Source: Cladosporium sp. IMV 00045 (taxonomy: Eukaryota; Ascomycota; Dothideomycetes; Cladosporiales; Cladosporiaceae). From it: DNA of 64,000 nucleotides. This document shows positions 52,401-61,835 of the stretch, piece by piece. The DNA lies in contig MSJI02000838.1 of assembly GCA_001931905.2 (NCBI GenBank), positions 68,127 to 132,126 of the forward strand, given 5' to 3'. The position numbers were made by a program, and so were the translations under genes. The notes under the pieces are model-generated. The model made no database searches and was not told where the DNA came from. It saw nothing but the letters and a program-made list of their open reading frames with translations. Each line of letters begins with the position of its first letter. The stretch's first letter is position 1.

Positions 52401-55400
52401 CGGTCAAAGTCTTGCTCGTTACGCCGTTATTGAAGATGAGGCAGACGGTCAGAAATGGATGGTGTGGACGGTGCACCATGTTCTGTACGACGGATGGTCC
52501 GAGCCTGTCATTCTTCAGATGTTCAGCAGCTTCCTGCAATGCCAACAAAATACACCCGCAGCACACATGAAAGATTTCGTCCGATGGCTCAACGACGCCG
52601 ATGAGACGAAGACTCACGATTTCTGGCGCCAAGAGCTGAAGGGAGCTACTGGCTCGCAGTTCCCACGTCTACCAACGAGAGATTACATGCCGACACCCAA
52701 TGGCATGGTCGAAAGAATCATTCCGCTCAAGGCCAGCGACTGCTCGCCATTCACCAAAGCTACGATCATCCGTGGCGCTTGGGCGCTCGTTGCGTCGCAA
52801 TACACTGGAAGCGACGATGTTATGTTTGGAGAGACCCTTACAGGTCGAGATATCTCACTTCGTGCCGCAGAGAGCATTGTGGGACCTATGATTGCCACCA
52901 TTCCCATGCGAGTACGAGTCCGCCGCAACATGTCCATTGAGTCTTACCTTCAGGCCGTCCAACAAGGAGTTATAGCCCGCATCCCCCACCAGCACATGGG
53001 CATGCAAAACATTCGCAAGGTCAGCAACGATGCGCAATATGCTTGCGAAATGGGAACAGGTATAGTCCTTCAACCAGAGCCAGAGTACGATGGAAACGAG
53101 TTGGGTTTTGCAAAGGGAGATCCCGTGCGCGAGGCTTTGCACTTCAACCCATACCCGCTGATGCTGGCGTTTGGCATGCGAGATGATGGATTCAGAGTGT
53201 GTGCCAGTTTCGACAAAGACCTGGTAGCGCTTCCTCAGATGGAGAGGGTTCTCGCACAGCTTGAGATCGCCTGCTCGCAGATCGTACAGGACCTGACTAG
53301 AGCGGTCAGCGAGATCACTTGCTTGCCTGCCGCAGAGTTGGAACAGATCTGGCACTGGAACAAGGATGCACCGCTGGAGCTCGACAGCACCTCTGGCATG
53401 CTCAGAGCGGGCGCGGGCATCAAGCAGGGATCTGCCTACCCTCGTGCCGCAGTTCCCTGGGTCTGTGACCCCATCAACTCATCTTTGCTTTCTCCAATCG
53501 GAACTATCGGAGAGTTATGGCTTGAGGGCAATTTGCTGCAGGGAGAAACAGTATTATCTCCGCCATGGCTGCTGGCAGGATCTACAACTCATGCTGGCCG
53601 TGACTCCACAATCAGAACCACCGGAGACCTTGTACAGCTGCAACCTGATGGAACTTTGGTTTATGTTGGTCGCAAAGATGAAGTTTTGTCTGCGCAGGGC
53701 CACGCTGTCGACGTCGCCGAGCTTGAAAGCCACGTGCTGGCCCATCTACCACCTGCAACGCGTGCCATTACTACTGTTATCAACCAAGGACAGCTGGCCG
53801 GCCCTCTGCTATTCATCGAACAGCCACCTTTTGAGGAGCAAGCGCTGAAGCTGCTGTCAGAGCCAAAAGACCTGATCTGCGGAGACTCTGGCCCACAAAC
53901 CTGTCAGACAACAATCTGTTCATCGATCTCGGCAAACATTGCAATTGCGACGAAACGATTCAACAAGTTTGTGCAGGACTCATTACCATCGTACATGTTG
54001 CCATTGGCATATGTTATGGTTGATCGCATTCCCTCAGACCCCAGTGGGCAGCCGGACCGCAAATGTATTGAACGGCTCGCCAATTGCCTCTCATCCGACG
54101 ACATCTCACGTTTGAATGAAATCCTCAAACAGGCATGGGCCAGCGATGCTACTTCAGCTAGCCTAAACGGACCAGCCAGCATCTTGCGCTCTGCATGGTC
54201 GGAGATATTGAGAATCCCTGCAGAGCAGATCGATGTGGATGACAACTTCTTCCGTCTCGGTGGTGATTCGGTATTGGCCATGAAGTTGATCTCAAACCTT
54301 CGTGCTCAAGGACACAGTCTGACAGTAGCCGACATCTTCCAAAACATGCGTTTGAGCGACGCAGCTAAAGTGTTGAAGGTCAATGTCGGACCTCAAACAA
54401 AAGCCCAGGCTTACAAGCCTTTCTCAACTTTGACTCAGAAGGATGTTCAAGGCTTCGTGTCTGACTCCATTCAACCAAGACTTGCCGACCAGAATTGGGT
54501 CATCCAAGATGTTCTCCCCACCACAGACTTGCAAACTCTTGACGTTCGGGCGACGATTCAAAAGCCAAGGACTTCTGTACAATACACAATGGTGTTGTTC
54601 GACGGCAGCATTGACAGGACAAAGCTGCTTCAATCATACACTCAGATGGTGAAGACTCACGACATCTTGCGTTCGGTGTTCGTTGAGCACGAGTCCACTT
54701 TCTATCAAGTCATACTGAAGGACCTTGAGGCTCCCTTGTCAACCCACAAGACCGAATCGGCTCTCGAGCAAAGCGTCAACGACTTGTGCAACAGTGATAT
54801 TGAGGCTGACTACTCTCTTGGTGCACCTTTCTTGAAGGCCCTGCTTATTGAGGGCAACGATGACCGAATTGGTCTGGTCGTTCGACTGTCGCATGCCCAA
54901 TACGACGGTGTATCCTTGCCTAGACTCCTCCGTGACTTGGAGACCATATACATGGGGGCTAAGATTTCGGACTTCGTACCATTCCCGGCGTACGTTGCCG
55001 CGACTCGTGACGAAGCTGTCGTTGGCAAAGCGCGCACTTACTGGCAGAGACTTTTGAACGACTCGTCTCTTTCTATCATTCAAGGGTTTTCGAAGAACGT
55101 GACCGATCGCGGTCTCTTCATCTCCAAGGAAGTCGAGGTGTCCAACCGACTGAGCGAGATCACGATTTCCAACTTCCTCACCGCAGCCTGGGCATTATTC
55201 CTTTCTCGCCAGCTGCAGACGCGCGATGTGACTTTCGGTGCAGTAACTTCCGGCCGCAACATCGATCTCGCCAATGCGGAGCAAGTCGTGGGCCCTTGCT
55301 ACAACATCATCCCTGTGCGCGTGCAACTTCAATCCGAATGGGCTGCGGTCGACCTCTTGCGCTACGTACAAAACCAGATGGCCGAGTCAGCCTCGCACGA

Positions 55401-55731
55401 CTTCTTGGGCTTTCGCAAGATTGCAAAGGAATGTGCCACTTGGTCTTCCGATGCCGACTTCTACGACTCTATCGTGCACCACCAAGACTTCGAAGACTTC
55501 GACACAATGCCTTTTGCCAATGGCACTTGTCAGGTCGACATCCTCAACCCTCATGGAGATGCCTGCCACCCCTTCAAGGCCGTCACTTTCATGAAGGGCG
55601 GAAAAATGAATGTCGGTGTCGTCGGAAGTGAGGGAGATTCCGAGAGAGTCAAGACGATCTTGGACGAGTTTGCTGGCATCGCTGAGGAATTAGCAGACAA
55701 TGATGCGAGCTTGAAGGTGGGATCTGTGTAG
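49473..55731 (+). CDS. sidD: Siderophore NRPS SidD/NPS6 (fusarinine synthetase)
   Basis: Exon 1 49473-49856, a 58-nt intron 49857-49914 (GTATTA...CTCTAG), exon 2 49915-55731; 2066 residues, near the 2083 of A. fumigatus SidD. Domain order: adenylation (FTSGSTGTPKGV near 358, TGDLGKYDPDG, GRKDTQVKLRGQRVE), carrier (LGGDSLAAMK near 783), condensation (VHHVLYDGWS near 982), a cut-down second adenylation domain that keeps only its late part (GELWLEG near 1320, TTGDLVQL, GRKDEVLSAQG, no ATP-binding core), a second carrier (LGGDSVLAMK near 1577) and a last condensation domain (LSHAQYDGVS near 1787). A-T-C-dA-T-C is the NPS6/SidD layout. It joins three N5-anhydromevalonyl-N5-hydroxyornithine units through ester bonds to give cyclic fusarinine C. 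Transcribed away from sidJ. The N-terminus could be longer. Confidence 0.93.
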
Positions 55732-56269
55732 GAGCACTATGTTAGGCGTTAAGGTATCTGGCGTCAGGTTATTCTCGAAGCATGAATACATCTCAATCTG
55801 CTTTGTACAACTTTGAAGTCAAACATATTTTTTCTGGGAACGGCGCATGCAATGATTCAGATATCCTATCGGTAAGTGAGGTGGAAATGATATCAATTTC
55901 AAGCGCGCTGACTTGATGCACAAGCAGTCTCCATGTGCGGTATGGGAAAAACGAACAAGGGCAAAAGAAATTTAAGTATCTCAAAGGCTTTACCGTCTTC
56001 TGCCATTGCCATGTAATGATCGACTTCAACCTCCAATCAGGAGTGAATCCAATATTCACATGTTGCGGAGTGTTTGTCATAGGGCTCGCTGACATACTTC
56101 CTGATTTGGCATGTGCAAGCGACCCGCACGCCCTTTGACCCATTCAGCAGTCATTTATATATTCTGACTCTAACATTCGACTGATGGAAGGCGCCATTCA
56201 AACAGCATTCATTGCATCTTTCCGGTCTTGTTCAGCATCATTCGCAACCAAATAACCGAATAGAGAGAA
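55732..56269. other. Spacer sidD to PaiB-like gene
   Basis: About 540 bases. No exact SreA site (a near match ATTCAGATATC is at about 55855) and no gene. Confidence 0.5.
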
Positions 56270-57064
56270 ATGTATCTCCGTGCTGTTCACGCAGAGACCT
56301 CTATCCCTGCTCTCCGCCGGTTCATTCAAGACAACCCACTCGGAATCTTGACCACTGCAATCCCTTCCGCCATTTACCACCTCATTCAATCCAGCCATAT
56401 ACCCTGGGTCCTTGACGTAGAAGATCCGAGCAACGAGGATGAACTTCCTGTGTTGAGGGGACACGTTGCCCGTCAAAATCCTCAAGCGAAAGTCATTATC
56501 GACCATTTCAAAGGAAACGCCTCTCCATTTCCAACGCCCGAGTCGACAAGCCACAGGCTGCAACAAGAAGTGATGGTCCTATTCAACGGGCCTTCGCACC
56601 ACTATGTGACGCCAAAATTCTATACGAAGACCAAACCAGAGTCAGGCAAAGTTGTGCCGACCTGGAACTATGCCGCGGTTGAGGCTTACGGCAAAGCTAC
56701 AGTCTATTTCGACTCCCAATCAGAAGAGACATCCAACTTTCTGAGCAAACAAATCAACGACCTCTCCAACATGGCGGAGACACAGATTATGGGCTACGAA
56801 AAGCCGTGGAGAGTGGCAGACGCTCCGGAACGCTATGTCGAGCTCTTGAGGAAGAACATAATTGGCATTGAGATTCAGGTGACCAGTCTGGGTGGCAAGT
56901 TCAAGATGAGCCAAGAGATGGGTATCGAAGATCGCGATGGTGTGGTCAAGGGATTTGATAGCCTGGGAACAGCAGATGGCGATTACGTAGCGAACACTGT
57001 CCAACAGAGGGGATCAATGGTCGATGAGGCCAAAGCTGCGAAGTCAGGCAAGGCCGAATCATGA
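56270..57064 (+). CDS. PaiB-like FMN-binding protein
   Basis: Single exon, 264 residues. The start MYLRAVHAETSIPALRRFI, with FIQDNPLGILTTAIPS right after, and the later LRGHVARQNPQ and VMVLFNGPSHHYVTPKFY are the pattern of the PaiB/FMN-binding split-barrel family (bacterial 'transcriptional regulator PAI2'). KVVPTWNYAAVEAYGKA is the family's most conserved block. No DNA-binding domain is visible, so the old name should not be taken as a function; the fold suggests flavin or haem binding. It lies 540 bases after sidD and reads the same way. Fungal members of this bacterial-looking family are often attached to metabolic clusters. Whether it belongs to the siderophore cluster is open. Confidence 0.82.
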   Translation: MYLRAVHAETSIPALRRFIQDNPLGILTTAIPSAIYHLIQSSHIPWVLDVEDPSNEDELPVLRGHVARQNPQAKVIIDHFKGNASPFPTPESTSHRLQQEVMVLFNGPSHHYVTPKFYTKTKPESGKVVPTWNYAAVEAYGKATVYFDSQSEETSNFLSKQINDLSNMAETQIMGYEKPWRVADAPERYVELLRKNIIGIEIQVTSLGGKFKMSQEMGIEDRDGVVKGFDSLGTADGDYVANTVQQRGSMVDEAKAAKSGKAES

Positions 57065-57864
57065 GGCAGGCCATTATTGCATGCCTTCCTTTCACATTGG
57101 GGATTCTGTGTATCTTCCCTAGAGCTTGAATGCTGATCGAGCACCCAGCGTAATCCATAGCAGAAAACATAGGAATTGCGAATTAGAAATTTCATATCTG
57201 TAGAGTCCTTTGAACGGGGAAGAGTACAGAGCTAGCAAGGCGTATTTGACAGACCAGTTCGCGGATCTGAAAAGAATTCTAATGACGAATCGGTATCTAA
57301 TGTTTTTAAGATGACCTTCTCAGGCTCTGGATCTTTCTTCAGTCTTATGGTTCATATATACTCGAGAGATGCATAAGATTGTGAATCCGGGACGGATCGG
57401 ATGGTGGAATGTCGAGCCCAGTCCCAATTATCTACCCAACCCATGCTATATCACAGCATATATATATGAGTGTGACTGGACCTTAAGAAGATCGTGGCAA
57501 AGTCATGGCGGCAAGTCTACCTTACCAGGTCAATTATACTGTTTGCTGAGAGCGACCCAGCAGTCTTTACACCGATCCTTATTGAAGTGACTTGTACCAT
57601 GTCAGCCCGTTAAGGGCTAACAATGCAATGGATTCGCAAAGAGGAAGTGCAACCGTGGGAGCTGAGACCCTGCCGATCAACGATGAGAAGGATTCCTAGC
57701 GTGTAGTCGCGCAGCATGGATCCTTTACCCACCTGAACGAGGTAAGCAGTACATTTGCTTGTCTTCCCAGCTCTGGTCAATCGACTCTCAGCAATAATGA
57801 GCCACTCGCATTGTCTTTTTGCAAGCAAGTTGTTATATAGCAACTAAAGATCAATTGTCGCAGC
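57065..57864. other. Intergenic, PaiB-like gene to FAD oxidase
   Basis: About 0.8 kb, A/T-rich in the middle (TATATATGAG near 57459). No gene or SreA-type site found. Confidence 0.5.
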
Positions 57865-59714
57865 ATGAGTCTGCATATCATCCTTGTGGCCTGCATGACT
57901 GCCTGCCATGTGGCAGTTGCTGAACTGGGTGACTTTGCTACTTGTCGATGCGTACGTTTCCTTACTTGACGTACAGGCTGATTATCACTGACAATTCGAA
58001 AAAGATACCCAGCGATACGTGCTGGCCATCAGCAGCAGAATGGAACGAACTGAACACGACGGTAAACAGTCGCTTGATCGCCACGGAACCTCCTGCTTCT
58101 TCTTGTTACCCTGGACCCGAAGAAGATCCTAAAAGGTGCGCTTATGTCGATGAGAACTGGAGCCATGCGGTCTTCCAGGCCTCCGACCCCATCGGCCTAA
58201 GCTACCCGACAAATATTACATGTGCTCCCGTGAACGTTTCTGCTGGAGAGCATCCCGGTTCATGTTCACTCGGAAAGCAACCGCTTTACGCCGTCAATGC
58301 CACGAACGAAGGAGATATAGTTGCGGCTGTCAATTTCGCGCGGAGCAGGAACATGAGATTGGTGGTCAAAGAAACAGGCCACGATCTCCTAGGGAGATCT
58401 GAAGGTGGCGCAAGCCTTCTCATTTGGACTCGATACCTTCGCAACGGCATCGAATTCCTCGAGGCCTATCAATCACCTTGCGAGGAAGCGGACTGTTGGA
58501 AAGGCTCTGCGATACACATCAACGGTGGGTATACTTGGTCAGACGTCTACCCAGTCGCAGAGCAGCATGGCAAAGTCGTCGTCGGCGGAGGTACTCCGTC
58601 AGTGTCGAGCACTGGTGGCTGGATGCAAGGCGGAGGTCATGGTCCAGCTTCACGCGAGTTTGGTTTGGGAGCCGATCAGGTTCTCAGCGCTCGAGTTGTC
58701 CTAGCGGACGGCTGCATTATCACAGCCTCACCTTGCGAGAACCAGGATATCTACTTTGCGATTCGAGGCGGAGGTCCAGGCACTTATGGTGTTGTACTCT
58801 CCACTACCATCAAAGCCTGGCCGCAAGTCAGTGTTCAAGTCCAGAATGTTGCAATCGCGCCTCTCTCCAGAAACACCTCGGCATTACTGGATGCCGCTGC
58901 TACGCTCTACTCGTCATACCCAGACTTGAATGATGCTGGGTTCGCCGGTTATGGCACCTGGAGTGTCGCATCTCCTGCGCCGCTTTTCGCCAACTTCACC
59001 GCCGGGTACGTCCATGGCTTCTACACCTTCAACAAGACCGTGCAGGAGGGTCAAAATGCATTCGCGAAGATTTTAGAGAAGCTACTTCCGTACAACGGCA
59101 CAAGCCTTTTCGTTTCGGTCACTTACCAGTCTTTCGACGATTACTGGACGTTCTACAATGAAGTCGGCAGCAAAAAGCCTCCAGTAGGTTCAACGCCTGC
59201 CCTTGGTTCACGTCTGTTCTCGCGTGCCAGCGTGCAAGATAACTTTGCCGGACTTCGGGACATGTTGGACACAGTTGCAGGGAAGCCAGACGAATTCACA
59301 AGCAACAGCTTCGAGTTGGTCTCGGGCGGCCGAGTTTTCCAAGACGCCGCTGATCAGTTTTCTGGCCTGAACCCAGCTTGGCGCAAGAGCTATTTCAGTC
59401 ACATTGTTGCTCGCAGTTGGGCACCAGGCTCTCCGGAAGAAGTGCAGTCAGCTGTGAGGCGCGATATAACATACAACAAAGTGGCTGCGATGGAGAAGCA
59501 GGCACCTATTACTGGTGCGTATATGAACGAGGCAGATAGGCTGGATCCGAATTGGCAGCGCAATTTTTATGGAGAGCATTATGAGCGTCTGCTGGAAATA
59601 AAGCAGAGGCGTGATCCAGGTGGCGTCTTTTACTGCCCTACATGTGTGGGGAGTGCTGGATGGGAGGAAGATGATGAAGGGAGGTTGTGTAGAGTGTCTT
59701 TATCTTTCGTATGA
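57865..59714 (+). CDS. Secreted FAD-linked oxidase (BBE family)
   Basis: Exon 1 57865-57951, a 53-nt intron 57952-58004 (GTACGT...CACTGAC...AAAAG), exon 2 58005-59714; 598 residues. It opens with a signal peptide (MSLHIILVACMTACHVAVA). The splice then produces CRCIPSDTCWPSAAEW, the usual start of secreted fungal FAD oxidases. The FAD domain (VAO/PCMH type) has KETGHDLLGRSEGG, where His of GHD is the expected covalent FAD site, and GGWMQGGGHGPASREFGLGADQ; the second, cysteinyl FAD link of true BBE enzymes seems absent. The C-terminal BBE block (DPNWQRNFYGEHYERLLEIK, then DPGGVFYCPTCVGS) is present. Many Asn-X-Ser/Thr sites fit secretion. Such enzymes oxidise sugars, alcohols or alkaloid-like substrates; the substrate is unknown here. 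Not a known siderophore enzyme. Confidence 0.87.
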
Positions 59715-60259
59715 TAGTTGCGGTTTGTCCTGTTATTAGCAGGACTGTCGAATCCGTTGAGCCCTCTCGTCCATGTCGGTTAACTGCTGCAACATCTCGG
59801 CGTTAAAAGTTCAACGCTCCCCATCGGGAATGTTGTATATATGTGTATGCAAACGTCAATCATGACGCTATCTGTGGGGGTTTTCGGCCTCGGGTGCGGG
59901 GATGGTATACATTAGACTCTGGATAACAGAAGGACAGCCGAGACAAAATACTCCGATAACCATTGAGGTATTTGGGGGGGGGGGGGGAAAGTGATGCTGA
60001 AGATTCTTTGCCAAACATTCCTCTGACCGCTGGTACACGATCTTCACCTTGGAACCACTTCCTTTCGTTTCGCATTGACTTTTAGAGACTCTTTGCTAGC
60101 TTACTAAAGGATCGCCTTGTGGGTCTGCCCTATCGATGCCAATGTGGGATCGCATTTGTTGATTTCTAATGCAAGGACACGCAGGTTATAAATCCTACAG
60201 AGACGGCAATCTCCTAACCAATCCAAAGAACGAAGTCGCCCAGATATCCTCCACTCAAC
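59715..60259. other. Intergenic with poly-G run
   Basis: About 545 bases holding a run of 14 G at 59974-59987, which is hard to sequence and may have the wrong length. No gene seen. Confidence 0.6.
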
Positions 60260-61321
60260 ATGGCGACATGGGAAACACGCGCCTGGACCTACACCGGCGG
60301 TGGGTATCCGAACGGTCTCAAACCCGCTACGATTGAAGTCCCACGAGGATGCGAGCTCAAAGGCCTCTGGACGACGCCTCACATGCTGGTCAACATCCAG
60401 TCATGCGCCTTGAACCCCGTCGATATCCAAATGATCAACTTCTTGAGCTCGATGATCCCGCTCAAATCCTACCAGGCGGAGAAAGGAACTGTTTGCGATT
60501 TCAGCGCGACTGTCAGTGCAGGCGGTCGGACAGGATTTATGAAAGGCGATGAGATATTCGGGTTGACTATGAAGCCGTTCAAGTACGGCGGTGGTGCTCT
60601 TGCGGAGATGGCAGAGCTGGACATGGCCAACACAGTTGCGGTCAAGAAGCCCGCCGAGTGGGATTGGGCCAAAGCTGCGGCGATTCCTCTGGTATGGCTG
60701 ACGGCGCGCACGTGTATCGCCAACGTGGAGGACTACGTGTCACATTCGGCTGGAAAGAGAATTGCAGTTCTGGGTGGCTCGTCAGCTACAGGCATGTACA
60801 CGATCATGCTGGCGAAGAAGCGCGGCTGGAAGGTCATTACCACTTCTTCGGCGAAGAACAAGGACTTTGTCACGTCAACGCTGGGAGCAGACGAGCACGT
60901 GGACTACACATCGGTGTCGAACGTGCGCTCTGCAATTCAGGCCTTTGAACCAGATGCAGTCATCGACTGTGTCGGCGGTACTGAGTGCATCGGCCTTCCA
61001 TCCAGCAAGCGGTACATCACTATTGTCGGCGATAAGACTTCACGCACAAAGATGGGTGGGCCGGCGACCTATTACAACTTCCTGTCGTGGCACACACCAT
61101 TCCAGTGGATCCGATGGGCACGTGGACAGGCTGGACTCGGAGAGAGCTATGATGTAGTGATCCTCGAGATGAAGAAGGAGTGGCTGGAGGAAGCCAAAGA
61201 GACGCTTGTACCCGAGCAGATCTATATCGACAGCGAGTTTGCGTTTGATGATGCTCTGAAGGCGTTTGAGAGGCTGAATACTGGTAGGGCGAGAGGCAAG
61301 GTCGTGATTAATGTCCGGTGA
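60260..61321 (+). CDS. Zinc-type/quinone MDR-family reductase
   Basis: Single exon, 353 residues. The N-terminal half is the GroES-like catalytic domain (SCALNPVDIQMIN, GTVCDFSATVSAGG, FMKGDEIFG) and the second half a Rossmann fold with the nucleotide loop VLGGSSATGMYTIMLAKKRG. No cysteine cluster for structural zinc is seen, which favours the zinc-free quinone-reductase/RTN4IP1/Yim1 type over alcohol dehydrogenases. VVINVR closes the protein, as in this family. It uses NADPH to reduce quinones or conjugated double bonds; the actual substrate cannot be read. No secretion or peroxisome signal. The ATG at 60260 has a good CAACATGGCG context. Confidence 0.87.
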   Translation: MATWETRAWTYTGGGYPNGLKPATIEVPRGCELKGLWTTPHMLVNIQSCALNPVDIQMINFLSSMIPLKSYQAEKGTVCDFSATVSAGGRTGFMKGDEIFGLTMKPFKYGGGALAEMAELDMANTVAVKKPAEWDWAKAAAIPLVWLTARTCIANVEDYVSHSAGKRIAVLGGSSATGMYTIMLAKKRGWKVITTSSAKNKDFVTSTLGADEHVDYTSVSNVRSAIQAFEPDAVIDCVGGTECIGLPSSKRYITIVGDKTSRTKMGGPATYYNFLSWHTPFQWIRWARGQAGLGESYDVVILEMKKEWLEEAKETLVPEQIYIDSEFAFDDALKAFERLNTGRARGKVVINVR

Positions 61322-61835
61322 GCATGTGGATGTAGAGAAGTATATACCTTATATATACATATGTGCTATGAACGAGATTGTAAACTCGCAAAGATCCTTG
61401 AGTGTGTGATAAGTGTTTCGTCCAGTCACGATGGAGACTGCAGGCTTTCGTATGTCATGATCTTGAGCATCCACAACATGCCCACCTCCGATTGGCATAC
61501 AAATAACCGAGAGCGGGCGGCTGAAGCCCAAATAGGAAGCCGCTGTTGTTACACTCTCAGCTCCAGAGATAGGAGAACGACCTGCTTCCTTTCACATGAA
61601 CATATTCTATTCAGTCAGGTGCACTTTCGAGATATCCACGTATCCACAGCATAGCTGACCGAGCGCGACCACTTATCCTTGTGACAATTTAGCGACTGGT
61701 GAGCGCAGCTGACTTCGTCATCGGCCCTGGCTTTGTTTCGGTCTAGTCAAGCCCAGCCATCCAAAGTCGAGGCGGAATTATTGCTTTCTTCTCCCATCCG
61801 ACTGTTCATTCGACTGCCCATTCGATTCGACCATA
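61322..61835. other. Intergenic, MDR reductase to AVT-type transporter
   Basis: About 510 bases, including the promoter and leader of the transporter gene. Nothing else recognised. Confidence 0.5.

Noticed and set aside
59974..59987. Poly-G run as a functional element
   Set aside because: A simple homopolymer whose length is unreliable; there is no other sign of function.
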